A stretch of DNA of 55,579 nucleotides from positions 1 through 55,579 of the forward strand of contig CAZIUF010000003.1 in the NCBI GenBank assembly GCA_964542665.1, read 5' to 3'. The position numbers and the translations under genes are program-made. Under the pieces are notes generated by a model. That model had not been told where the DNA came from and made no database searches. It was given only the letters and a program-made list of their open reading frames with translations. The stretch is from JAGOLU01 sp964542665. GTDB lineage: Bacteria > Patescibacteriota > Microgenomatia > UBA1406 > GWC2-37-13. This document shows, one piece after another, positions 30,757-39,030 of the stretch; position 1 is the stretch's first letter; each line of letters opens with the position of its first letter.

Positions 30757-32158
30757 TCGGATCCCAACATCTATAGATAGCTCCATCTGCAGTCATGTCA
30801 CGCGCGCTACATGGTCCAACAATATCACCCCATTTTGATATGGCCTCTTCTGTAGGCAACTCAAGTGGGGAATGTACCCCAGGCTGGTTCCATACTCCAT
30901 CCAATAGCATCTGTGTAGCTACGACAGGACCTGCAGCTGTTTGTACGGGAACCAGACCTCTCCCATATCTTCTCTGCGCATCATCTTCTGTCATGCGATG
31001 AGAAGTGAACACCGCACCACTATCTGTGCGCACATACACACCAATATCACTCTCACCAGACATCTTTTCTCGTGGGTTTGGTTGTGGTTGTAGCTGAGCG
31101 AAAAGGTCTAACGGAGTTCTTGGCATAGAAAGGAGTCGTTGTGAGGATAATAAACCATACCGTCTAAAAAGTTCACGAGTTTGCGAATCGGAGAGCATAT
31201 CTTGTGCCCCCATTTTTTGTGCAACTGCTCTCACGTACGCAGCGCGAGTATGGGGGTCTTTTCCTAAATCTATTGGCTCATGTGTGTGCAACCCAACGGC
31301 TTTTATTCTCTCAAGTAGCCTGTATAACTCATCATCCATGCCGTATTGAAATGAAACTTCGTCAGTATTTCTTAATGCATTTTGTAACCAGTCATCGCCA
31401 TGCTGAGCTACCCAATTGGTGTCTGCGATTTCTTCATGCTCAGCGTGTAGACCTCTTTGGGTGCCGATAGATCCGCCAAACGGAAATGCCGCACCACGCG
31501 ACAATGGAGGAGTGTGTTCCATCCCTTTTTGACTACTCCAAACAAGCCCCTTATTGGTACATTCACCAACAAATACTTGATACGCAAAACCCGCCATGGG
31601 GGGTCTTCTCCTGCCTGTTTTCCACGCACAATTGCTGCCATCAAATATTGTTATCTGTCTTACAGTTTGATTATTTACATATGCTTCCCGTAATCCTTGT
31701 TGCATCAAAAGCTCTGATATCCCTGGGTCTGCACCCATATCTACTACACCTATGAGACTCCGATCTTTAAAGGCTTGGTCCAACGCATACATATCATCTC
31801 CAAGTTGTTTATCTGGTCCCGACTCACTTTGAGCAGTGCTGACATAATGTGCGTCTCCAGCTATGGCGGCAGCGGCAATCGTCGGTGCAAAATGTGGATG
31901 AAGTAGATCAACCACTATGTTTGGTCTACGTGCGCCAATGAGTTGGGCTAATGATTGAGGATCACGTGCATTGACCTGTGCGGCGGTAAAAACACCTTTA
32001 AGCCCGGCAATAGTACGTTGAGCACGTTGAAGATCATAGTCGGCAACGGTGAATTGCGCCCCAGGAAGTGCTCGTGATGCTATCTGCGCATATGCGTCAC
32101 CAATGTTTCCCGCACCCATGACGAGCACCTGCGGTTGTTGTGCTTCTCTAATCGACAT
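30737..32158 (-). CDS. Saccharopine-dehydrogenase-like NAD(P)-binding oxidoreductase
   Basis: A 473-residue protein with an N-terminal Rossmann fold (VLVMGAGNIGDAYAQIA) and the family pattern seen in saccharopine reductase and homospermidine/carboxynorspermidine synthases (VVDLLHPHFAPTIA, then VVDMGADPGISELLM). The exact substrate cannot be told: lysine, polyamine or another amino acid pathway are all possible and no partner gene is present. Its codons look more GC-rich than those of its neighbours. TATAAG at 32172-32167 lies 8 bases before the ATG. It converges on ybaB with a 20-base overlap. Confidence 0.72.
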   Translation of the reverse strand: MSIREAQQPQVLVMGAGNIGDAYAQIASRALPGAQFTVADYDLQRAQRTIAGLKGVFTAAQVNARDPQSLAQLIGARRPNIVVDLLHPHFAPTIAAAAIAGDAHYVSTAQSESGPDKQLGDDMYALDQAFKDRSLIGVVDMGADPGISELLMQQGLREAYVNNQTVRQITIFDGSNCAWKTGRRRPPMAGFAYQVFVGECTNKGLVWSSQKGMEHTPPLSRGAAFPFGGSIGTQRGLHAEHEEIADTNWVAQHGDDWLQNALRNTDEVSFQYGMDDELYRLLERIKAVGLHTHEPIDLGKDPHTRAAYVRAVAQKMGAQDMLSDSQTRELFRRYGLLSSQRLLSMPRTPLDLFAQLQPQPNPREKMSGESDIGVYVRTDSGAVFTSHRMTEDDAQRRYGRGLVPVQTAAGPVVATQMLLDGVWNQPGVHSPLELPTEEAISKWGDIVGPCSARDMTADGAIYRCWDPTNHPLT

Positions 32159-32202
32159 CTTTCTATCTTATACCTATGGTGCGTGCTGACAATAATATCA
32201 AA

Positions 32203-32823
32203 CTACATCATACTGCGTCCTTCCATAGCCTTTCTTAGTGTCACGTAGTCCGCATACTCGACGTTGCCACCCATGGGCAAACCATAGGCAAGTCGTGAAG
32301 ATTTGATGGTGTATCCTTTATCTTTGTTGATGCCCTCGATCTGATTGCGGATATACATGGCTGTGGCCTCACCCTCCATATCTGGATTGGTAGCGAGGAT
32401 GACCTCTGTCGGCGGCTCAGTTGTCAGTCGTGTAATGAGTTGATCGATGGAGAGATGTTCGGGCCCAACTCTATTAAGTGGATCGATTTTCCCATGAAGC
32501 ACGTGAAACACTCCATCATAGATCCCTCCTGTTTCAAATGAAACAATATCAAGGACTGACTCAACTACCGTAATGAGTTTGTGATTGCGTTGAGGGTCCG
32601 AGCATATGGCGCAGATGTCTTCACCTTCACACAAGTTTTGACATACACGACAGCGCTTGGTCAGCGTTTTGAGTTGGATGACCGCCTCACCAAATACTTT
32701 CAGGTCTTCATCGGGAAGACGAAGGAGGTAAAACGCAAGTCGATTTGCCGATTTCTCTCCAATTCCGGGCAAACGCTGAAGAAAAAGTGATACTTTACGC
32801 AAAGAAAGGGGGAGCTGGGCCAT
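32203..32823 (-). CDS. recR: Recombination mediator RecR
   Basis: Forms the RecFOR/RecOR gap-repair complex. 206 residues from ATG 32823. It shows the helix-hairpin-helix LQRLPGIGEKSANRLAFYLL, a C4 zinc module (CRVCQNLCEGEDICAIC), and a Toprim domain (VVESVLDIVSFE, ATNPDMEGEATA) with a final GNVEYADYVTLRKA segment (RecR: ELEYADEVTL). TAGAAT at 32837-32832 ends 8 bases before this ATG. The frame is open two codons further at a TTG, which I reject because the promoter spacing and family start fit ATG. Confidence 0.95.
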   Translation of the reverse strand: MAQLPLSLRKVSLFLQRLPGIGEKSANRLAFYLLRLPDEDLKVFGEAVIQLKTLTKRCRVCQNLCEGEDICAICSDPQRNHKLITVVESVLDIVSFETGGIYDGVFHVLHGKIDPLNRVGPEHLSIDQLITRLTTEPPTEVILATNPDMEGEATAMYIRNQIEGINKDKGYTIKSSRLAYGLPMGGNVEYADYVTLRKAMEGRSMM

Positions 32824-32939
32824 AAGCAATCATTCTAGCTGATATGTGGTGTATTTGGGAAGGGGTCAAACTCACTCACCCTTGAAGTTGAGTAGGGGGT
32901 ATATATAATGTCTCATCAAACTATCAATTTTTATCATCA

Positions 32940-33686
32940 ATGAAGCTATTACTCGTACTTATAGTTGTTGCTGTTTGTTTTGGGGCGTACATAGGTTATT
33001 CTCGATACCTAAAGAACAAAGTCGGTGATGCTCCTCCCAAAAATACTGTGAAAAATGAATTACTACCTGAAGACGACACAAGTCAAAAGAAAATAGCAGT
33101 AAAAGAGTTTCTTGGCGTCCCCAGTGATGCGGTTGAATACGCTGTAGATGCTGCAGCAAGCAAAATAGAGTGGTCGAGCGAAAAAAAGCTGATCGACTGG
33201 AAACACAACGGTACTGTGGCCATCAAGTCTGGAGTACTATACAAAAGTACCGATAAAGAAAAAGGAGATATGGTCACCGGGCGCATCATAGTGGATATGA
33301 CCACCCTCACCAATCTCGACAAGGGAGGTCCAAATGTAACGCTAGTAAAACATCTTAAGTCTCCCGATTTCTTTAACGTTGAAACCTATCCTGAAGCAAT
33401 GCTTGACTTCACTGCAACTGTAGATTCATCCGCTACGGTACAGTCAGGCACACCGTGGCAAGCAACAGGTACGATGACCATCCATGGCAAATCAAATCCT
33501 GTTGATTTCATCGTCGAAGCTCAAGAGTCAGCTAATGGGCTTGTCATCGGTACGACCTCGCTTGTTATTGATCGATCAAAGTATGATGTGAAGTTTGGAT
33601 CGGAGTCATTTTTCCAAGGTCTAGGTGACAATATCATCAGAGACGAGATCCCACTCACAATCACGTTGACTGCGAAAAAAAACTAG
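32940..33686 (+). CDS. Membrane-anchored YceI-like domain protein
   Basis: A 248-residue protein with a signal-anchor helix (LLLVLIVVAVCFGAYIGYS), a Lys/Asn-rich linker and a YceI-type lipocalin-like barrel. Typical YceI signs are the opening ASKIEWSSEKK, the mid-strand LKSPDFFNVETYPEAMLDF, GTMTIHGKSNPVDFIVEA, and VIDRSKYDVKFGS. YceI proteins bind amphiphilic molecules such as isoprenoids. A TATAAT box (32904-32909) lies about 30 bases upstream, so this mRNA has a short leader but no clear ribosome-binding site. Confidence 0.85.
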   Translation: MKLLLVLIVVAVCFGAYIGYSRYLKNKVGDAPPKNTVKNELLPEDDTSQKKIAVKEFLGVPSDAVEYAVDAAASKIEWSSEKKLIDWKHNGTVAIKSGVLYKSTDKEKGDMVTGRIIVDMTTLTNLDKGGPNVTLVKHLKSPDFFNVETYPEAMLDFTATVDSSATVQSGTPWQATGTMTIHGKSNPVDFIVEAQESANGLVIGTTSLVIDRSKYDVKFGSESFFQGLGDNIIRDEIPLTITLTAKKN

Positions 33687-33759
33687 GATATTTCTATCAT
33701 AGACTTTGAAGACAAGTTGAAATCAATTGTCATACTTTATATTTACTAATAAAGATTTG

Positions 33760-34557
33760 TTATTGTCGAATAAACACTGATCCTCTTGTTTGTGTTGGCA
33801 TTCCACTTATTAGCGCATTTGCTTGATCTAATAATTTTTGATTAGGCTCATTTCCTGTCTTACATTGGGCTGAAATTATTGCTACCTTGTCGTAGACTGA
33901 AATATTATCTTGCCCACCTGCAGAAGCATAGACTACGTGGTGTGCAGAGATTGGATCTGCTGAAAACTTATCGTGACTAATGTGACAAGTTGCAAATCCA
34001 TCAAAACTGGATCTTATTCGTACACCATTCTGCAAACCAACTAGCACATAGGGATGCCTTGCCCTGTTAAAGTCCGTGCTCGTACAAAAATGAGCTGAAA
34101 GATTGCGGCTCTGTAAATCATCAGCTAGCAACGTATAAAGTACTGTTGTGGGAAGCTTACATGACCTTGCAAGATTCTCTGAATCTGTGGGCCCTTCCAA
34201 AATGTCCTTGATCTCCAAACCAACAGTTGACGGATAATACGCACGAGCGCCGGGGTTTCTTATATGATCAAAATAAAACATTTCATCGTCTGCAATAGAG
34301 GTGCATAGTTCCATGAGACTGCTTGTGTCTCCATCAACTAAACCAGAAATAGCACCGTTTATACATGAACTGCCTAATCTTTTTGCGGCATACTCTCGCA
34401 ATGGCAAAAGTTGAGCTGGTGAATAAAAAAAGTCTAATGGCACACCTACAAGCGGATCTTTAGAATTGCCATCAAAGTATATCTGTGCAATCTCAAGTAA
34501 GCTCGGTTTGCGAATTGGTGGACCTGAAAGTAACCTCCTAGAATGTTCTGATAGCAT
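33760..34557 (-). CDS. Protein of unknown function (265 aa)
   Basis: Not recognised. There is no signal peptide or membrane helix, so it is probably cytosolic. It has a mixed composition with several cysteines (HFCTSTDF, FATCHIS, SAQCKTG) and histidines (AHHVVYAS), and an N-terminal PSLLEIAQIYFDG segment. No catalytic motif could be named. TATACT (34572-34567) stands 9 bases before the ATG, in keeping with the leaderless pattern, which supports it as a real gene. It lies between the converging YceI gene and the RNase J gene, both 73 bases away. Confidence 0.55.
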   Translation of the reverse strand: MLSEHSRRLLSGPPIRKPSLLEIAQIYFDGNSKDPLVGVPLDFFYSPAQLLPLREYAAKRLGSSCINGAISGLVDGDTSSLMELCTSIADDEMFYFDHIRNPGARAYYPSTVGLEIKDILEGPTDSENLARSCKLPTTVLYTLLADDLQSRNLSAHFCTSTDFNRARHPYVLVGLQNGVRIRSSFDGFATCHISHDKFSADPISAHHVVYASAGGQDNISVYDKVAIISAQCKTGNEPNQKLLDQANALISGMPTQTRGSVFIRQ

Positions 34558-34630
34558 TTATCAGATAGTATACCATATACTATAGGTAATATCTCTCTTT
34601 CCTCCTGCTTTTTCGCTGTTTTGGAACCAC

Positions 34631-36325
34631 TCACGTCACGATGACTTCGGCCACGATGAGCGGCAGGCGTCCCGTTTCCTGGCGGAAATAGACCTCCAGC
34701 ATCTTGATCATTTCCCTCTTTAGATTTGGCACTTCTTGCAATGCTTCATGAGGTCCAACCGAACTCATTTTTTGGATGATATGTGTCTTGACCATCGATG
34801 CTGCATGCGCAAGGAGCTCGCCCTCGGTCTTTTCAAAGACGAATCCACGAGAGATGATCTTTGGATCTTCTACTTTCTTCGTGCTCGAGTCTACTTGAGC
34901 AAGTGCGAGGACTACGCCTTCGGCTGACAACGTCTGTCGATCACGGAGCACTGCACTCCCAACGTCGCCGACTCCATATGCATCGACATAGACCGCATCT
35001 GTTTCGATACTTTCAGATGCTCGAGCTTTTCCGCCGGCTTCAAAAGTTATCGTGTCTCCCTCATTGAGAAGAAATACATTTTCCTTTTTGTGACCGAGCT
35101 CAACACACAGGTTTTGATACTGCTGATGATGCCGGATCGTCGAACCGATCGGGATCGCATAGCGTGGCTTTGTGAATCTCAGTAAGAGTTTCAAATCAGC
35201 GATATTACCGTGACCTGATGCATGGATCTGTTCTGACGTGTCAGAGTATATGATTTCAGCACCACGCAGCGAGAGTTGCTCGATCATGCCATAGACGACT
35301 TCTTCGTTGCCGGGGATTGGATCAGATGAGAAAAAGACTTTATCTCCTGCTTTGATCTTCACTGTACGATGCTCATTTTGGGCAAGTCGTGAGACAGCAG
35401 AGCCATCTTGACCCTGACTACCCGTTGCGATGATGCACACCCTACTGGGAGGTAGCTTCATCGCTTCGTTTTCATCACCGACGAGTTTTTCGGGAATCGG
35501 TAGATATCCTATCTCTGCAGCAGCTGCTGTGTTTTTCGTCATCGAGCTTCCGAGGAAGATAACCTTACGGTTGAACTTGATCGCGGCCTCAACACATTGA
35601 CGAATACGAGAAATATTGGACGCAAATGTCGTCATGATGAACTTGCCTTTGGTTTTGCGCATCTCATCCTCAAATGTCGAGCCGATGACGCTTTCTGAAA
35701 GAGTGAGTCCTTCACGAAACGCACCGAGCGCATCTGACATGAGACAGAGCACACCATCGTGTCCTGCTTTACACATTTCATAAAAATCAGGTGGCGCATC
35801 GTAGGGCGGAGTCAGATCCATTTTGAAATCCTGTCCGTGATAGAGCGTGCCCAGTGGCGTATAGATGATGATGTGATGCGTGTCGGGGATTGAGTGTGCA
35901 GTCTGAATGAACTTCACTCGGAATCCACCAAACGTATATTCTTTGTTAAGTGTGATTACGGTTAGATCATGCTTGATCTCGCGTTCTGCGAGTTTGTTTC
36001 CGATAAACATCGCGGTGAGTTTGCCGGTGTACATGGGAGGACTTCCCAATGCAACATAGTGATAGGGGAGTGCACCGATATGATCCTCGTGACCGTGGGT
36101 CAGAAGGATTGCGCGGATTTTGTCCTTTTTATCGTGGAGGTAACGGATGTCGGGAATGAGGAGGTCTACTCCCAGCTCTGCGGCTGAGGGGAAACCGATG
36201 CCACAGTCGACGATCAATATATCTTTGAGCAGATCATTTTCATAGAGCTCATACAGATACATGTTTTTGGTAACGCCGATCACCCCGCCAAGCGGGACGA
36301 ATCGGACTTTGATATTGTTGTTCAT
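34631..36325 (-). CDS. rnj: Ribonuclease J
   Basis: Metallo-beta-lactamase-fold endo/5'-exoribonuclease used in mRNA decay and rRNA maturation. 564 residues, near the family norm. The metal motif LLTHGHEDHIGALPY is at about residues 75-89, followed by the beta-CASP part (MSDALGAF, FASNISRI, ATGSQGQDGSA, and SGHGNIADLKLLL). The C-terminal oligomerisation domain is present (ETGRLPLIVAEVIVT end). In a leaderless-mRNA organism a 5'-end-directed nuclease would be central to turnover; that link is inference. Confidence 0.95.
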   Translation of the reverse strand: MNNNIKVRFVPLGGVIGVTKNMYLYELYENDLLKDILIVDCGIGFPSAAELGVDLLIPDIRYLHDKKDKIRAILLTHGHEDHIGALPYHYVALGSPPMYTGKLTAMFIGNKLAEREIKHDLTVITLNKEYTFGGFRVKFIQTAHSIPDTHHIIIYTPLGTLYHGQDFKMDLTPPYDAPPDFYEMCKAGHDGVLCLMSDALGAFREGLTLSESVIGSTFEDEMRKTKGKFIMTTFASNISRIRQCVEAAIKFNRKVIFLGSSMTKNTAAAAEIGYLPIPEKLVGDENEAMKLPPSRVCIIATGSQGQDGSAVSRLAQNEHRTVKIKAGDKVFFSSDPIPGNEEVVYGMIEQLSLRGAEIIYSDTSEQIHASGHGNIADLKLLLRFTKPRYAIPIGSTIRHHQQYQNLCVELGHKKENVFLLNEGDTITFEAGGKARASESIETDAVYVDAYGVGDVGSAVLRDRQTLSAEGVVLALAQVDSSTKKVEDPKIISRGFVFEKTEGELLAHAASMVKTHIIQKMSSVGPHEALQEVPNLKREMIKMLEVYFRQETGRLPLIVAEVIVT

Positions 36326-36396
36326 AAATTTTTAAAATAATAAATAATGTGCCCACATTTCTTGTGCAGAAATGATGAGCGAATGTTCGAATTTTT

Positions 36397-36837
36397 TTAG
36401 GCTTTTTTAAGCCATGATTGATAATGTTCGAGTTGCTTCATAAATTGTGAGTGCAGTGGTGAGGGAAGTTCATTGAGCTTGACCCATTTCCATGCATCAA
36501 ACTTTTCTGGTTCTTGGATAGCGATCTCTGCACTGTTTGTGATCGTACCTCGCATCATGACGCATACCCAATGGGTTTGAATATCATTTTGGATGCGGAG
36601 CACATTGCGCACACCGATGAGTTGGACATCGTCGAGGCGAGCGCGTACTTCTTCATATGCTTCACGCTTTGCCGCGTCGATAAATTCCTCACCCATGTCT
36701 AGTCCTCCTCCGATGATGTCCCAGCGATTGTGTTCATCGCGACACTTTTCAGTCCGGTGGACGACTAGCAATCTGCCATCAGGATGAAAGCAGAGGATAG
36801 CTACCGTGACTCCGATATAGTCTACGCCTTGCTTCAT
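36397..36837 (-). CDS. Nudix hydrolase
   Basis: A 146-residue enzyme with a complete Nudix box, GX5EX7REUXEE, at residues 44-63 (GGLDMGEEFIDAAKREAYEE). The surrounding strands (VTVAILCFHPDGRLLVVHR before, VMMRGTI after) fit the Nudix fold. These enzymes cleave nucleoside diphosphate derivatives. The substrate is not predictable from the sequence. It lies 71 bases upstream of the RNase J gene on the same strand, so it may be transcribed with it. A TATAAT is fused directly to the start ATG (36843-36838), which is odd because it leaves no room for a start site. Confidence 0.88.
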   Translation of the reverse strand: MKQGVDYIGVTVAILCFHPDGRLLVVHRTEKCRDEHNRWDIIGGGLDMGEEFIDAAKREAYEEVRARLDDVQLIGVRNVLRIQNDIQTHWVCVMMRGTITNSAEIAIQEPEKFDAWKWVKLNELPSPLHSQFMKQLEHYQSWLKKA

Positions 36838-36965
36838 ATTATATTGAGATGTGTGCAGAAGAAAATCTAGGTAAATTTGGGTCTTCGTGTATCACAGCTT
36901 GTATTTTCAGTATAGCAGGTGCGAGCAGATCTTCAAAGCTAAGTATACCACATCATCAGCCTTTT

Positions 36966-37002
36966 GTCACCCCGGAACCGTTTGCCCCGCTCTGCGGGAT
37001 GC
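36966..37002. repeat. GTCACCCCGG...GCGGGATGCC palindromic unit
   Basis: An imperfect inverted repeat related to the GTCATCCCG-type units elsewhere in the window. It contains the smaller hairpin CCCCGCTCTGCGGG. It lies between the diverging Nudix and DUF59 genes; the rest of that 187-base gap shows only AT-rich sequence. Confidence 0.5.
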
Positions 37003-37024
37003 CTATGCTACACTTTCACTCATC

Positions 37025-37333
37025 ATGGCCCATACTGCCAATCAGGTCCGCACTGCTTTACAAAATGTCATCGATCCTGAGCTGGGCATTTCGATTGTGG
37101 ATCTTGGTCTCATCTATGAAGTTTCGTTCCCAACTGAAACAACCGTCAAAATACTGATGACACTCACATCGATGGGTTGTCCGCTTTTTGGCACGATCCA
37201 AAACGACGTCATGAAAGCTCTGGCGACGCTTGGGCATGTTCCTGAACAAGTGGAAATTGAGTTGACCTTTGATCCGCCATGGCATCAGGACAAAATGAGC
37301 GAGACAGCCAAAACCGAGCTCGGTATAGTTTGA
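37025..37333 (+). CDS. MIP18/DUF59 family iron-sulfur assembly-type protein
   Basis: A 102-residue protein of the DUF59 (SufT/PaaD-like) family. The diagnostic run VIDPELGISIVDLGLIYEV is at residues 15-33, followed by TLTSMGCPLFGTIQNDV with the conserved cysteine, and ends with TFDPPWHQDKMS, the family's W-containing motif. Members help deliver Fe-S clusters. The start at ATG 37025 gives exactly the family's N-terminus; in-frame sequence further upstream overlaps the palindromic unit and is not conserved-looking. Confidence 0.88.
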   Translation: MAHTANQVRTALQNVIDPELGISIVDLGLIYEVSFPTETTVKILMTLTSMGCPLFGTIQNDVMKALATLGHVPEQVEIELTFDPPWHQDKMSETAKTELGIV

Positions 37334-37379
37334 TGAGTCAGGTTATAGTACCTCAGACAGAAATCTGTATACTATATCT

Positions 37380-37961
37380 ATGCAGTCGCAACCCAAGATA
37401 CCGCCAGATCAGCTACAGAAGCTTCGCCAACAGGCAAATCGTGATCAATTTGAGTGCTCAACAGAAAATGTTGCTCATCCTCAACACGCGCCCTTCGACG
37501 CTAAGAAAGGTGACCCTTCTATTAGCGCAATCAAAGATCTCGTAAGTCCTCGAACATGGATGGATGAGCTCCTTGGAGTGCCAGAGTCATCGCGCCTCGA
37601 TGCGCATCAGCGAGAAACCGAAAAGGCACAGAAGAAAAGTGATCAAAACCATACTCCACTCGATATGAAAAAGTTAGGAGAGAAACACGACGCGGGTGAT
37701 CTCGCTAAAGCACGACAACAGTTCCAATGGTTCAAGTCTGAACAAGATCGAGTGCAAAATGACAACAAACGACACGAGCAAGAAAAAAAGAAGATGGAAG
37801 CTGAAGCAGAAGAACGTAAAAAACAAGAAGCTGCCCAGGCTCATCAACATGAGCAGTCAAGTGTGGAGCCTGCCGGCAAACAGAAAGGCCGCCTCGGTCA
37901 ACCACGCCGAAAAGCGACAACCGAGCAACACCCCGAAACGAAAATGGGCGGGACAAAGTGA
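37380..37961 (+). CDS. Charged coiled-coil protein of unknown function (193 aa)
   Basis: Not recognised. It is soluble and very hydrophilic. A Gln/Pro-rich head (QPKIPPDQLQKLRQQA) is followed by a short ordered patch (RTWMDELLGVPE) and a Lys/Glu/Gln-rich coiled coil from about residue 90 to 160 (QQFQWFKSEQDR, EEKKKMEAEAEERKK-like), then a basic tail. TATACT (37368-37373) ends 6 bases before the ATG, a good leaderless start. Function unknown; a structural or RNA-binding role is only a guess. Confidence 0.6.
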   Translation: MQSQPKIPPDQLQKLRQQANRDQFECSTENVAHPQHAPFDAKKGDPSISAIKDLVSPRTWMDELLGVPESSRLDAHQRETEKAQKKSDQNHTPLDMKKLGEKHDAGDLAKARQQFQWFKSEQDRVQNDNKRHEQEKKKMEAEAEERKKQEAAQAHQHEQSSVEPAGKQKGRLGQPRRKATTEQHPETKMGGTK

Positions 37962-37992
37962 TTATCAACGCTTTTTTGTCCTCAGTTGCATT

Positions 37993-38034
37993 GTCATCCC
38001 GGTTGTCATGCTGAGCTTGACGAAGCACGGGATC
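37993..38034. repeat. GTCATCCCGG...CACGGGATC palindromic unit
   Basis: The outer arms GATC/ATCCCG-type and CGGGAT flank an inner TGCTGAGCTTGACGAAGCA stretch that forms its own weak hairpin. It is of the same group as 20928, 30435 and 36966, and lies in the 124-base gap before the 191-residue anchored protein. Confidence 0.55.
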
Positions 38035-38085
38035 TATACCCGTAGCACATTGCCTGCTGTATTTTCTGTTATATACTCATAAGAT

Positions 38086-38661
38086 ATGAAAAACGTACTT
38101 ATCATCCTACTGACCCTCGGACTGCTCGCTTCAATCAGTTACATCTTGTACTCTAAATATGGGAGCAAGTATGAGCTTGTCCAGAAAGCTTCACCCATAG
38201 TCATGACTGTCACGCCGACTATAGCCGTTGCCGGTTTACTATCTCCAACGGTCGCCCCTGGCGTTCCAACAATCGCACCTACATCGATTGTGCCGACCGT
38301 GGCTGTTTTGTCACCCACTTCGACTCCATCTACAGTCCCTGTCGTATTTGAAGCAGAGGGAACATTTACAGCAAGCGAAAAAACCATATTGAAAACGCGC
38401 TGGTCTGAGCCATATGTCATGTATCAAACTGGTCTCGGACAAGTTGTCTCAAGTATAAAGTTTGCCAAAATCGCCACAGCACCGGGCTATGGATATACAT
38501 TTGAGGCCATCATGACTGGAGGAGGCAACGAGAGTTCCCTCATCGCCGTGTCATCTGGAACTCCCGAGTGGTGGGTCCCAGGATGTATGGTCGCTTGTCC
38601 TTTCTCTGACGCGTTCCGTGCAAAATACCCAGAAATCGTCGCACAGTCGAACAATCCGTGA
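38086..38661 (+). CDS. Membrane-anchored protein with Pro/Thr/Val stalk (191 aa)
   Basis: Not recognised. It has an N-terminal helix (VLIILLTLGLLASISYILY), a long Pro/Thr/Val stalk (about residues 40-85) and a C-terminal domain of about 100 residues. This contains a GYGYTFEAIMTGGGNESS strand pair and WWVPGCMVACPFSD, where two cysteines may pair. Promoter: TTGCCT (38050-38055), 16 bases, TATACT (38072-38077), 8 bases, ATG. The domain should be outside the cell. It is one of several anchored proteins on TP-type stalks in the window. Confidence 0.65.
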   Translation: MKNVLIILLTLGLLASISYILYSKYGSKYELVQKASPIVMTVTPTIAVAGLLSPTVAPGVPTIAPTSIVPTVAVLSPTSTPSTVPVVFEAEGTFTASEKTILKTRWSEPYVMYQTGLGQVVSSIKFAKIATAPGYGYTFEAIMTGGGNESSLIAVSSGTPEWWVPGCMVACPFSDAFRAKYPEIVAQSNNP

Positions 38662-38725
38662 TTCCTTCTTGTCTACTCGGCTTTGTTTTAGGACGTATAA
38701 TATGTCTGGTCATTGCTAATGATCA

Positions 38726-38798
38726 CGGAATGTAGTTCAGATGGTAGAACACACGGTTCGGGACCGTGAGGTCATGGGTTCAAGTCCCATCATTCCGA
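38726..38798 (+). tRNA. tRNA-Pro (anticodon CGG)
   Basis: A 73-base cloverleaf: acceptor CGGAATG/CATTCCG, D stem GTTC/GAAC, anticodon stem CACGG/CCGTG with loop TTCGGGA (anticodon CGG), T stem ATGGG/CCCAT with loop TTCAAGT, and discriminator A. All stems pair perfectly. CCA is not encoded. A TATAAT box at about 38696-38702 precedes it. Confidence 0.96.
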
Positions 38799-38901
38799 CT
38801 CAATCTAGAAGCACAGTCGTGCCCGGATAGCATGTTATATGGAGCATCAAAGGCAATTACCCTTGACAATATATATCTATATCATATAGGATCATGGTGG
38901 T

Positions 38902-39030
38902 ATGAAGAAAAAACAAGGATCGAAAAAGGGGAAATTGCCTCATGGACATCACAAAAGTGATCTGGCGTTTTCAATATTTTTTTGCGCTGCAGGCGTTGGG
39001 ATACTCATCCTCCTACTCAGTCTTTCGTAA
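38902..39030 (+). CDS. Small single-pass membrane protein (42 aa)
   Basis: A 42-residue frame: a very basic head (MKKKQGSKKGKLPHGHHKSD) followed by one hydrophobic helix (LAFSIFFCAAGVGILILLL) and a short LS end. It has the same head-plus-helix layout as the 35-residue gene at 1752. TTGACA at 38863-38868 and a TAGGAT-type box at 38887-38892 give a promoter with the ATG 9 bases later. Its last 18 bases overlap the converging acyltransferase gene. Function unknown. Confidence 0.5.
   Translation: MKKKQGSKKGKLPHGHHKSDLAFSIFFCAAGVGILILLLSLS

Noticed and set aside
34736..36187. Plus-strand frames opposite the RNase J gene
   Set aside because: RNase J is unambiguous on the other strand; these frames lack promoters and family patterns.
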